From NCBI GenBank assembly GCA_039714855.1, contig JBDLIL010000021.1, positions 1-15,345 on the forward strand: a DNA stretch of 15,345 nucleotides, given 5' to 3'. The notes beneath the pieces were generated by a model. That model searched no databases and was not told the DNA's origin. It saw only the letters and a program-made list of their open reading frames with translations. The stretch comes from JBDLIL01 sp039714855. Its GTDB lineage: Bacteria > Patescibacteriota > Microgenomatia > UBA1400 > PJMF01. A program made the position numbers and the translations under genes. Positions 6,417 through 13,510 of the stretch are shown here, piece by piece (positions within the stretch are counted from its first letter, which is position 1; each line of letters starts with the position of its first letter).

Positions 6417-7252
6417 GCGAGCAAAATGAATTAATTCAATTATTAGAACAAAAAAAGCCAATTGTAGCGCTATTGGCTCCTTCTTTTCCTATAGTTTACG
6501 AATATCCCGAGATAGTGGCGCGTTTAAAAAAACTTGGTTTTGATTACGTCATAGAAGTAACAGCAGGAGCTGACAGGACCAATCAGGCAGCCGTAGCGGC
6601 ACTAAAGGCAGATCCTAAAGTAAGATTAATCACTAGTCCTTGTCCAAGCCTAGTGCGCATGGTCAGAACCAAATTCCCTCAATTGGAAAAACATTTGGCC
6701 TTTGCTGCTGATTCACCTATGATAGCCACTGCCAAGATTGCTAAAGAGAAGTATCCGCATTGCAAACCAATTTTTTTAGGACCATGTAACGCCAAAAAGC
6801 TAGAGGCCAATGAAGATTATCCTGAATTAAATATATTGGCCTTAAATTTTAAACAACTGGATGAAGTTTTTACACATTTTAATTTAAGTGAGTCGCTAAC
6901 TGACTTTGATCCTACTACTAAATTTGACATAAATTTTACTCATACTAGACTTTATCCTATATCTGGTGGTTTGGCCCAAAGCGCTCAAGTAAAGGAAATC
7001 TTAGCTAATGATGAGCTAGAAGTAGTGTCTGGTTGGCAGAATTGTGAAGCAGCTCTAAAGCGCTTTGAAGAAAGTGATCGTGTTAGGTTGCTCGATATTT
7101 TATTTTGTGAAGGCGGTTGTGTAAATGGTCCTGGTATAGTTAGTGATTTAAATCATGGTCAGCGCCGCGAAAAGGTCATGAAGTTTTGGGGTGGAGGAAA
7201 GAAAAATCTCTGGAGCAAATTAAAAAATGTTTTTGCGGGAAAATTTTTGTGA
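6413..7252 (+). CDS. Stand-alone [FeFe]-hydrogenase large-subunit C-terminal (H-cluster) domain protein
   Basis: The 279-residue protein is only the H-cluster domain. The opening IVALLAPSFP and LGFDYVIEVTAGAD match the start of the domain. The three cluster loops follow: TSPCPS (74-79; consensus TSCCPxW), GPCNAKKLEA (123-132; consensus MPCxxKxxE) and FCEGGCVNGPG (231-241; consensus MACxGGCxxGGG). All four cluster cysteines are present (77, 125, 232, 236), with Lys128 and Glu131 kept. The first cysteine of loop 1, the proton relay in catalytic enzymes, is proline (76), and the loop 2 and loop 3 methionines are gone (Gly123, Leu230). This is the pattern of putative sensory or non-hydrogen-evolving relatives, which usually carry ferredoxin and PAS or phosphatase domains; none is fused here. 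No maturation genes (hydE/F/G) are in the window, so whether it carries a full H-cluster or only a 4Fe-4S cluster is open. A basic C-terminus (WSKLKNVFAGKF) could touch the membrane. Confidence 0.85.
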   Translation: MSEQNELIQLLEQKKPIVALLAPSFPIVYEYPEIVARLKKLGFDYVIEVTAGADRTNQAAVAALKADPKVRLITSPCPSLVRMVRTKFPQLEKHLAFAADSPMIATAKIAKEKYPHCKPIFLGPCNAKKLEANEDYPELNILALNFKQLDEVFTHFNLSESLTDFDPTTKFDINFTHTRLYPISGGLAQSAQVKEILANDELEVVSGWQNCEAALKRFEESDRVRLLDILFCEGGCVNGPGIVSDLNHGQRREKVMKFWGGGKKNLWSKLKNVFAGKFL

Positions 7253-7278
7253 ACATTGGGGAATTATACTACGTCATA

Positions 7279-7349
7279 TTGACAGTTAATTCTTAGTAAT
7301 TCATTATTATAACAGTAGTACTAGGCTTAGCGTGTTTGTTTTATAGGAG
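7279..7349 (+). promoter_or_regulatory. Promoter and strong ribosome binding site of the Cys-rich surface protein gene
   Basis: A consensus -35 TTGACA (7279-7284) is followed after 17 bp by CATTAT (7302-7307). The leader of about 40 nt contains AGGAG at 7345-7349, 6 nt before ATG 7356. This gene thus has a conventional leader and Shine-Dalgarno, unlike most of its neighbours, which suggests high or separate expression. Confidence 0.55.
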
Positions 7350-7355
7350 TTAGCT

Positions 7356-9242
7356 ATGAAAGATAGTCAGCAAGTTTCGTCAGTTAATGATTCTACAACT
7401 GTACCCACCACAGATGTTAGAGATGACAAAACAGGTTTCAAACCTGATAGCTTTCAGAAATCCCCAAAGAAGAAAAGAAATCTTTACTCAAAATCAAGAC
7501 AAAAGCTTGCAATCACAGTAGGAGGATTGTTGGTGTTTCTAGTGTTTGCTGGAGTTGGTATATCTTTACTCCTTTCAAGAAATGACAGTACCGACACCAG
7601 GTCTCAGGCGAGTGCAGATCACCTTGTTACCTTTGATTTATTAAAGGCCAGTACAGAGAAAGAGTATCCTACATACAATTTGATTTTTGACACTTCTCAA
7701 ATGCCGGAAGGATCTGTGGTAAAGGTTTTTTCTATGGGCACTAGTTTTGAAATTGATCCCAATGGAAGTGTTAAAGGTACTTCTGATGAAATTGCTTTAG
7801 TACGACCTACCCCAGCTCACCCAGCTTCAACCTCAGATCCAGAGAATCCAGATTTAGCTTGTAATATAGGCTCTGGTCCTGTTTGTGGCACTGATGGAAG
7901 AACTTACGTTAATGATTGTGAGGCCAGAAAAGCTCAAGTTGATATTTTGTATTTAGGTGGATGCAGAGTAGCAACTCCTCCTCCCACCAGTTTGCCTTCT
8001 GTGCCTCCAGCCACCCCAAAATCAACTGCAAAACCAACTCCAACTATTGATCCGCAAATAAGTGGGGACAGAGTCTTAACAAAAAATGAAGTAATGACCG
8101 TTTATTTAAAAAAAGAGTATGAAGATTTAGCAGATTGGCGAGCGCAGCTAAAAGCTGACCTTGTTAACAATAAATATTTCCTTCAAGTTACAGCAGATGT
8201 TAAGAATAATATTCAAAAGAATAGAATGGAGCCAGTTTATGTTGAGTTTAATAAAAAAGTTTCAAATGCCGATGTAGTTGCTTATCAAGCTCTTGGTTAT
8301 CTCTCTTTTGCGTCTGGGGATACCAGTGGTGTATTGGTTGATTTGTCAAAGAGTGGCAAAATCCCAGAGGGTTCACCTGTACCCGTAGCACCTGTTGATC
8401 CGTATGAAGAAGGTAAAATTGATGATGGAGCTGAGTTGCCTGGAGGTCCTGCTATAAAACCAACACCAACAGATGATGAAACTTTTGTTATCGGAGGAAG
8501 TTGTGGGAGTGCAAATGGTATCTGCCGACCAAAATCAGGCATGTTAACTGTTGAACCCTGCTATACTGATGAGCAATTAGTTTCAAATTTGACCTGTGTT
8601 GATAGCAATACAGTATGTTGTATAGCAAAAACTTCTACTCCAACACCAAGTCCTACTGCAGATTGTCAGCTTGACTCAAGTGGAGCTAAGATTTGTCCTA
8701 CGTGGGCGACTGATCCCAGCTTATGTAAAGGAACACTAATTCCTGGAGGTTTTGATAAGTGTGGTTGTTCACTGCCATCTAAATGTCAGCTTGATGAAGA
8801 AATTATTACGAAACCATCTCCAGATGCTCAGGCAACGGCTATTCCAACACCTAATATTTATCCAAAACCACCAGCACCTACTCTTCCGCCAACACCATCC
8901 CCAACTCCTCTCAAAAAGAAGAATATTATTAATCGCTATCTTCCTATAATTGGCGATCGATGGGTTAGATGGGGTGAGCCCACTCAAGCTAAGCTGAATT
9001 CGGCCAAGGACAAGTATCAGAAAGCTGTCGCAAACAGAAAGAGACTAGAAGCTAAAGTTTCTAAAATAAAGGCAACTGTTGATAAATTAAAGAATAAATC
9101 AGATTTCTACTCTAGAGCCAGAAGACGATATCTTATAGAAAGATTGAGAACTGTAAGAAAAAATCTTGAGAAGGCTTACGCTGAGGAAATTAAGACAGAA
9201 AATGAATATCTGAGGTTAAAGTCTCAGCTTAACAATAGCTAA
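7356..9242 (+). CDS. Anchored cysteine-rich surface protein with Kazal-like module and coiled coil
   Basis: The 628-residue protein has a 50-residue polar, lysine-rich N-terminus, one membrane helix (51-73), and then an outer region. Module 1 (169-203) is Kazal-like, CNIGSGPVCGTDGRTYVNDC...C, with four cysteines (169, 177, 188, 203). The cysteines usually numbered 1 and 5, which pair with each other, are both absent. Module 2 (383-422) has six: C-x6-C-x11-C-x11-C-x6-CC. Module 3 (437-477) also has six, closing KCGCSLPSKC. All 16 cysteines lie in these modules, so disulfides outside the cell are expected. Pro/Thr/Ser linkers (205-233, 341-372, 426-436, 486-518) separate the modules, and a charged coiled coil fills about 543-627. 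Kazal domains inhibit serine proteases; inhibition or host contact here is inference. The stop codon overlaps that of the convergent hydrolase gene. Confidence 0.85.
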   Translation: MKDSQQVSSVNDSTTVPTTDVRDDKTGFKPDSFQKSPKKKRNLYSKSRQKLAITVGGLLVFLVFAGVGISLLLSRNDSTDTRSQASADHLVTFDLLKASTEKEYPTYNLIFDTSQMPEGSVVKVFSMGTSFEIDPNGSVKGTSDEIALVRPTPAHPASTSDPENPDLACNIGSGPVCGTDGRTYVNDCEARKAQVDILYLGGCRVATPPPTSLPSVPPATPKSTAKPTPTIDPQISGDRVLTKNEVMTVYLKKEYEDLADWRAQLKADLVNNKYFLQVTADVKNNIQKNRMEPVYVEFNKKVSNADVVAYQALGYLSFASGDTSGVLVDLSKSGKIPEGSPVPVAPVDPYEEGKIDDGAELPGGPAIKPTPTDDETFVIGGSCGSANGICRPKSGMLTVEPCYTDEQLVSNLTCVDSNTVCCIAKTSTPTPSPTADCQLDSSGAKICPTWATDPSLCKGTLIPGGFDKCGCSLPSKCQLDEEIITKPSPDAQATAIPTPNIYPKPPAPTLPPTPSPTPLKKKNIINRYLPIIGDRWVRWGEPTQAKLNSAKDKYQKAVANRKRLEAKVSKIKATVDKLKNKSDFYSRARRRYLIERLRTVRKNLEKAYAEEIKTENEYLRLKSQLNNS

Positions 9243-9868
9243 TAATCTTGTTTTTCGGTTTGGATAGTAGTTGGTTCGCCATGACCAGGGTAGATCACCA
9301 AATTTTTATTGAGTTCAAAGATTTTTTGTAGTGAGTTTCGCATGGCTTGAGGGTTTGAGTAACTCAAGTCGGTGCGACCGATAGCATTTTTGAACAAGGT
9401 ATCTCCACTAAATATAATTTCTTGATTGTAAATGCAAATAGATCCTGGTGTATGACCTGGCGTATTTAGAATTTTAAACTCAAAATTACCAAAAGCAATT
9501 TGATCTGGCTCATTAATAAATTGTTCCGCAGCAGGAGCGGGAAGAGTATTTCTTTTAAGCCAATGTTGAGCTCGTTCAGGCAGAGACTCCAATAAAAAAT
9601 TATCAGCCTCATGCATTAGTATGGGAATATCAAAATTAAGTTTTACTTCTAATAATCCCAAGATGTGATCGAAATGAGCGTGAGTTAAAACGATGTATTT
9701 TGGTTTGAGTTTTAGCTCTAAGATTTTTTCACTAATAAAACTACCTTCATCTGCAGGATCAATAATCATAGCTTCTTGAGTCTCGCTATCCCAGACAAGA
9801 TAACAATTGGTATTTAGCTCACCCAAGCTTAAAGTTTCTATGTTCAGATCACCGTGTTGATATTGCAT
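9239..9868 (-). CDS. MBL-fold metal-dependent hydrolase, glyoxalase II-like
   Basis: Numbered from ATG 9868 (209 residues). The metal ligands are complete: THAHFDH (62-68, HxHxDH), His139 in TPGHTPGS, Asp156 in FSGDTLF and His196 in YPGHGEPT. The N-terminal LNTNCYLVWD and IIDPADEG strands are typical of the glyoxalase II/YcbL branch. Length fits the short YcbL-like members of about 210 residues, which lack the C-terminal helical substrate domain of full glyoxalase II. The likely reaction is hydrolysis of a thioester such as S-lactoyl-glutathione or a similar compound, or of another activated substrate; specificity cannot be read. TTG 9880 would extend the N-terminus by four residues (MVLV), but ATG 9868 fits the family start better. 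The TAG stop (9239-9241) overlaps the TAA of the convergent surface protein gene (9240-9242). Confidence 0.92.
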   Translation of the reverse strand: MQYQHGDLNIETLSLGELNTNCYLVWDSETQEAMIIDPADEGSFISEKILELKLKPKYIVLTHAHFDHILGLLEVKLNFDIPILMHEADNFLLESLPERAQHWLKRNTLPAPAAEQFINEPDQIAFGNFEFKILNTPGHTPGSICIYNQEIIFSGDTLFKNAIGRTDLSYSNPQAMRNSLQKIFELNKNLVIYPGHGEPTTIQTEKQDY

Positions 9869-9917
9869 GACTAAAACCAAGGATAAAGAATAAGGATCAA
9901 AGAATAAAGAGCAAAAC

Positions 9918-9923
9918 TATGAT
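9918..9923 (+). promoter_or_regulatory. Possible -10 box 11 nt before ATG 9935
   Basis: TATGAT is followed by 11 nt and then ATG 9935, predicting a leader of about 5 nt. The sequence CTATGATA is shared with the rpmB promoter at 14150-14157. No clear -35 or Shine-Dalgarno is visible. Confidence 0.35.
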
Positions 9924-9934
9924 AAAAGTAACTA

Positions 9935-11623
9935 ATGAGAAAAATATTGGCCAAACCTTTAATCAAATCTCTAGTTATATTGCTAGTTTTTTTATTTTTG
10001 ATTAGCAGAGGTTTGTTTAGTAGCAGTATGCCAGTGACACATGATTTGGGTTTGCATGCTCCAAGGTTAGTTAATTATTATTTGGCTGTTAAACAAGGTC
10101 AGATCCCACCCATGTGGGCGCCTAATCTAAATTATGGTTTTGGTTATCCTAGCTTTATCTTTACATACCCATACCCCTATGCGGTATCTAGCACTTTCTA
10201 TGCTTTAGGGTTTTCTGTGGAATCTAGCCTAAATTTGTTTTTGATAAGCTCAATGTTTCTGAGCGGTTTGGGTGTTTTTGTTTTATCTTTTCTAAAAACT
10301 AAGAAGGCATTTTTATCTTTATTGCCAGCATTTTTATATATTTGTGCTCCTTACTTTTTATTGAATATTTTTATAAGGGGAGCGATAGGTGAGGTGAGTG
10401 TTTTGAGTTTATTGCCTTGGGTGTTTTTGTTGGGGGAATTAACGGCTAAAAAAACATCAAGACTAGTGAGTATAATTATTGATTTTTTAGGGGTGTTAGT
10501 ACTACTCGCTTTTATTCTTTCGCATCAGATACTAGCAGCATTTGGGCTATTAATAGCGGTTTTAAGATTTTGGAGAAATAGAAGATTTTTGTTATTTATC
10601 GCTTTAGCATTGTTAGTGAGTGCTTTTTCACTTTTGCCAATGCTATTAGAAAAACAATTTGTGAGGGCGGGTGCCAGTGAAGAATATTTACTCAAGCATG
10701 ACATCGGTGGACATGTGAGTATAAAAAATTTACTTTTTTCAAAATGGGAATATTCTGGTTTGGTTGATAGTAGTGAAAATGGCAGGTTTGCCAAAACAGT
10801 GGGGGTGAGCCAATGGATGGTATTTATTGTGGCAGTCGGGGTATTGCTAAAAAATAAAGATCGAAAAATAGAAGATAAAATTAATATAAAGTTATTTTTC
10901 TGGATTTTGATTTCTCTTTTTTTAATTTTTTTAATTTTGCCAATTTCTATGCCATTTTGGCGTGTATTTAAATTTTTAGAGTATTTGCAGTTTCCTTGGC
11001 GTTTATTGGGTTTGTTAATTTTTAGTATCACTATGATTTTAATAGAGCTTGTGCAGCTGAGATTTCTGGAGCGTCGAGAAATAAAAATATTGGGATTATT
11101 AGTAGTTTTAGCCACATTTTGGGCTTTAATATTTCAAGCTAAGCCAGCAGCATATACAGCCAAAGATGATCTAGACTGGCATCATTTTCCCCTTACAGCT
11201 GATAGTTATGGAGAAATTATGCCGGTTTGGTTTGATAGCAACAGAAATTTAAAACTAGATAAACAATTGGTTTTGAGATGGGAAACTGGAGAGCTAAGCG
11301 ACTTGGAAAATAATTTCAGTGAGATCCAGTGGTTGGGTTCAAAAATGAGCTACAGTGTGGAATCTAGTCAGTCAGCTGAAGTTATCCAAAAAACCGCTTA
11401 TTTTCCCGGTTGGGAGGCTAGGGTCAATAACAAGCAAGTTGATGTTAATTATAAAGACACCGAATATCCCGGCCGTATTATAATTCCTATAGAGAAAGGA
11501 CAGAGTAAAATAGAGCTTGAGTTTAGCAACAATACTTGGGCTAGAAAAGTCGGTGGCGAGATAACGCTACTTGGTTTGGTGTTATGGATGGGATGGGTAG
11601 GGTGGAAGTGCTTAGAGCATTAA
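9935..11623 (+). CDS. Polytopic membrane protein, PTPS-related/YfhO-like
   Basis: The 562-residue protein has a first membrane helix (11-27), then THDLGLHAPRLVNYY (35-49), IPPMWAPNLNYGFGYPSF (57-74) and YPYPYAVSS (78-86). This series (D..H..r, p.W.P....G.G.P.f..ypPlpY) is the signature of the membrane domain named 6-pyruvoyl-tetrahydropterin synthase-related, a misleading name for GT-C-like proteins. About ten more helices follow, then an outer C-terminal domain (about 400-540) with AYFPGWEARVNNKQ and IELEFSNNTWARKVGG, the typical YfhO-like end, and a last helix (541-558). A role in surface polysaccharide or protein glycosylation is the best guess. It is a second member of this general class in the window, the first being at 3792-5510. 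Its 3' end overlaps the convergent small gene by 12 nt. The antisense strand is open for 196 codons at 10525-11115, but that is a by-product of AT-rich membrane codons. Confidence 0.82.
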   Translation: MRKILAKPLIKSLVILLVFLFLISRGLFSSSMPVTHDLGLHAPRLVNYYLAVKQGQIPPMWAPNLNYGFGYPSFIFTYPYPYAVSSTFYALGFSVESSLNLFLISSMFLSGLGVFVLSFLKTKKAFLSLLPAFLYICAPYFLLNIFIRGAIGEVSVLSLLPWVFLLGELTAKKTSRLVSIIIDFLGVLVLLAFILSHQILAAFGLLIAVLRFWRNRRFLLFIALALLVSAFSLLPMLLEKQFVRAGASEEYLLKHDIGGHVSIKNLLFSKWEYSGLVDSSENGRFAKTVGVSQWMVFIVAVGVLLKNKDRKIEDKINIKLFFWILISLFLIFLILPISMPFWRVFKFLEYLQFPWRLLGLLIFSITMILIELVQLRFLERREIKILGLLVVLATFWALIFQAKPAAYTAKDDLDWHHFPLTADSYGEIMPVWFDSNRNLKLDKQLVLRWETGELSDLENNFSEIQWLGSKMSYSVESSQSAEVIQKTAYFPGWEARVNNKQVDVNYKDTEYPGRIIIPIEKGQSKIELEFSNNTWARKVGGEITLLGLVLWMGWVGWKCLEH

Positions 11624-11806
11624 AAAATCTTCTCCGCCAAAGTCATCAACTATTTCAGCTTGATTCCAGATTATTTTGAACATTTGACTCAGCATCTGCG
11701 AGTAGCTTTGGCCGATTATTTCTATTCCTAGAGGTTCTTCTTCTTGAAAGCTATACAGCAATATTCTTTTTGGCAAAATGATAATTTCATTTTGAATATT
11801 TAGCAT
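11612..11806 (-). CDS. Small protein resembling the C-terminal part of TrmB-family regulators
   Basis: This 64-residue product starts MLNIQNEIIILPKRILLYSF, continues PLGIEIIGQSYSQMLSQMFKIIWNQAE and ends DFGGEDFLML. The run of a strand, a GI.I..... strand and a helix ending F.liW..A resembles the end of TrmB-like sugar-sensing regulators, where it follows a winged-helix DNA-binding domain and a helical linker. Here those parts are missing: the frame closes with a stop at about 11873-11875 after only about 23 more codons, none of which is an obvious start. It may be a truncated gene or a stand-alone sensor-type fragment. It overlaps the convergent membrane protein gene by 12 nt, and its start lies 18 nt from the divergent GTG at 11825. 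The resemblance is moderate. Confidence 0.5.
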   Translation of the reverse strand: MLNIQNEIIILPKRILLYSFQEEEPLGIEIIGQSYSQMLSQMFKIIWNQAEIVDDFGGEDFLML

Positions 11807-11824
11807 TTCTTTTTTTATCGCCCT

Positions 11825-12016
11825 GTGACGAAAAAGTTTTTTGATATTCCCGCACCCAGGCTTTTCTTGATTCTAGATATTTTGCTAATAATATTAACTT
11901 TTGCTTTGTTTGCTTGGCAAAAGGCGCTGGTGTTGACTACAAATGCTGTAGTGTTTTACTTTTCCATGAAGTGGACTATGGAGAGGTTGAGTGAAAAGGT
12001 TATAATTACTTCATGA
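11825..12016 (+). CDS. Small two-TM protein of unknown function
   Basis: This 63-residue protein starts at GTG 11825 (MTKKFFDIPAPRLFLI). It has two hydrophobic segments, about 12-32 and 35-49, joined by a short Lys/Thr turn, and ends with MERLSEKVIITS. No known motif is recognised. Upstream in frame the reading closes at TAG 11801-11803, so GTG 11825 is the only start for the whole protein. Its TGA (12014-12016) overlaps the ATG of the following transporter frame (12013-12015) in an ATGA arrangement, so the two were probably translated together. No Shine-Dalgarno is visible. It could be a remnant of a larger gene, but the membrane composition and the coupled overlap suggest it is real. Confidence 0.5.
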   Translation: MTKKFFDIPAPRLFLILDILLIILTFALFAWQKALVLTTNAVVFYFSMKWTMERLSEKVIITS

Positions 12017-12715
12017 CTAATCAAAAAAAAGGATTTCCCATTACTCGGGGTTGTTACTGTTTTTTCCTACGCTCTAACAAATTTATTTTTTACTTACGGA
12101 ATAATCTATACAAAGGTTAGCGATGCTTTATTTCTCTTTTATACTTTCGCAATTTTTACCCCAGTACTTGGCTTTTTTATTCTTAAAGAAAAGTTAAATA
12201 AATATAATATTGCAGCTTTGTGTTTAAGTGCCTTGGCTCTCTTCTTATTGTTTCAACCTAATTCTATTCCCACATGGAAAATCGGAGCCGTTTTTGCTCT
12301 ATTAGCAGCTCTTGGCCAAGCATCTTACCTAATAATCAGGAGACTTTTAACTCATTATTCCTCAAGTCTATTAATGTTTTTAAATACACTTGTAGGTATT
12401 GTGGTGATTGGATGTTTGGGTTTGTTCTTTGAACAAGCTTTTTATTTTGGAGGAGGGATTGTCTCATTATCAGTTAACACATGGTTAGTTACTGTTTTAT
12501 TTGGTTTTACCAATTTCTTAGCCTGGTTTTTTATGACCAAAGGTTTTGAACTCTATAGTGCGGCAACAGGAAGCTTAGTTCTTTTGACCGAGCTTATATT
12601 CGGTATAGTTTTTGCACTGGCTTTCTTTGGAGAGATTCCTACTATTTTATCTTTTGTTGGAGGTGGGCTAATTTTAATTTCTTCGGTGGTTGTAATTACT
12701 AGAGGTAATGGTTAG
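12013..12715 (+). pseudogene. EamA/DMT-family transporter, 5'-truncated and frameshifted at an A8 tract
   Basis: From 12029 on, one frame encodes GVVTVFSYALTNLFFTYGI, then SDALFLFYTFAIFTPVLGF, FILKEKLNKYNIAAL and a complete second EamA repeat ending GGLILISSVVVITRGNG. EamA proteins export metabolites or drugs through ten helices in two repeats, with P..t.....l.l.E motifs; here FTPVLGFFILKEK is that motif of repeat 1. The natural start, ATG 12013, overlaps the previous stop (ATGA) but is out of frame by one base. Between them lies a run of eight A (12023-12030); with seven A the start would read MTNQKKDFPLLG and continue in frame for 233 residues. Even so, the first two helices of repeat 1 appear to be missing (usual length about 290). 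Slippage, phase variation, an assembly error or decay could explain it. TTG 12218 is a poor internal start. Confidence 0.75.
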
Positions 12716-12720
12716 TTTTA

Positions 12721-13005
12721 TTAAACCACTTTAACTTCCCCCATAGGTTCATTGAATATCTCATGCAATTTAATTTTCATTAGAGATTGATAGGGAACGC
12801 TCATTTTATTTGCCTCTAGTTTTATTCTATCAAGTAGAGAGCTAGAGACTCTTAAAGAAATAGTTTTGTCACTTGGCTTTAGATTTGGAAAAGAAACTCT
12901 CTTTGCCTTGCTCCAATCAACATAGTCGACTGAGGAGTGAGTTGCCCAGAATTCTCTCTCTTCGTTTTCATTTTTAAACTTTGGTATTGGTTTAAGATTT
13001 TTCAT
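12721..13005 (-). CDS. brnA: BrnA-like antitoxin (CopG/ribbon-helix-helix)
   Basis: The 94-residue protein has an N-terminal toxin-binding type region (PIPKFKNENEEREFWATHSSVDYVDW) and a C-terminal ribbon-helix-helix: KTISLRVSSSLLDRIK followed by helix ANKMSVPYQSLMKIKL. The NE.EEReFW.tH...DY.DWs segment is characteristic of the CopG_antitoxin/BrnA family. The protein neutralises the BrnT ribonuclease and, as a dimer with it, normally represses the operon. The gene overlaps the end of brnT by 14 nt (12992-13005), so the order is toxin then antitoxin, as in other brn loci. The stop lies 5 nt from the stop of the convergent transporter remnant. Length and all core motifs are intact. Confidence 0.9.
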   Translation of the reverse strand: MKNLKPIPKFKNENEEREFWATHSSVDYVDWSKAKRVSFPNLKPSDKTISLRVSSSLLDRIKLEANKMSVPYQSLMKIKLHEIFNEPMGEVKVV

Positions 13006-13294
13006 AAGCTTTTCTTTCTTTTTTATCTTGATCTCTGGCTGAAATAACTCTAATTTTGTTACTTCTGATAGTAAAACTAATAAATAATTTTCTGTTTTTG
13101 TTTGTTTGTCCTAAACATTTATATCTTATTTCAGTATCTGAATGCTTTTTATCTGAGCTAAAGATTAGCGGTTCATTTAAAAATGCCTCCTCAGTTTCAA
13201 CTTCTGATACTTTGTGTTTAATCCAATTTTTGTTTTTATTTCCATCATCCCAATCGAATCCTTTGCGACTTTTTACTAATTTATCAAGATTCAT
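12992..13294 (-). CDS. brnT: BrnT-like toxin (predicted ribonuclease)
   Basis: The 100-residue protein shows GFDWDDGNKNKNWIKHKVS (12-30; family FeWD..K..n..KHgVs), EEAFLNEPLIF, then DTEIRYKCLG, LFISFTIRSNKIRVISARDQDKKERKAYE. The final strand and helix (R...iriISAR.a...Er..Y) are the BrnT/RelE-like fold end. BrnT is a small ribonuclease toxin that halts growth by cutting RNA. The N-terminal extension MNLDKLVKSRK before FDWD is found in a branch of the family. ATG 13294 is supported by a near-consensus promoter whose start of transcription falls on the ATG, so the message is predicted to be leaderless. All typical core positions are present, so the toxin is probably active. Confidence 0.92.
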   Translation of the reverse strand: MNLDKLVKSRKGFDWDDGNKNKNWIKHKVSEVETEEAFLNEPLIFSSDKKHSDTEIRYKCLGQTNKNRKLFISFTIRSNKIRVISARDQDKKERKAYEKS

Positions 13295-13329
13295 TTGTAT
13301 ATGATATTACTATACAAAGTACTTGTCAA
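13294..13329 (-). promoter_or_regulatory. Leaderless promoter and operator of brnTA
   Basis: On the minus strand a perfect -35 TTGACA (13329-13324) is followed by a 17-bp spacer and -10 TATCAT (13306-13301); the ATG (13294-13292) follows after 6 nt, so transcription should begin at the start codon. An inverted repeat of two 8-bp arms, TTTGTATA (13294-13301) and TATACAAA (13311-13318), covers the -10 and the predicted start. It is the natural site for the BrnA ribbon-helix-helix dimer. Confidence 0.68.
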
Positions 13330-13510
13330 CTGGTTTAATTTTTCACTATATTTTTGCTTTATATATAGTTTAAATTAGATATTTCAGCGTACCTTTCATG
13401 TTCAAAAATAAATATAGAGTGATGGCGAAGATATGGCGAAATATTAGGATTATTTTTGGGAAAATATTTTGAGTATAAATTATACGAAGTAAATACAAAA
13501 ATTGTTCAGT

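Noticed and set aside
6413..7252. Annotation as an active hydrogen-producing hydrogenase
   Set aside because: The relay cysteine is proline, no electron-transfer domain is fused, and no maturation genes are in the window.
8297..8987. Antisense and alternate-frame open stretches in the surface protein gene
   Set aside because: They mirror the Pro/Thr-rich linkers and have low-complexity products without start signals.
10525..11115. 196-codon antisense open frame
   Set aside because: It lies fully inside the PTPS-related membrane protein gene. Its Asn/Lys/Ser-rich product is what antisense of AT-rich hydrophobic codons gives.
13056..13304. 82-codon plus-strand frame across the brnT region
   Set aside because: It is the shadow of brnT, whose motifs, promoter and partner gene are clear on the minus strand.
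13400..13445. Short repeated ATGGCGAA near 13423-13441 as a repeat array
   Set aside because: Only two 8-bp copies lie close together in AT-rich spacer; there is no periodicity and no cas genes, so it is not a CRISPR or a clear iteron.
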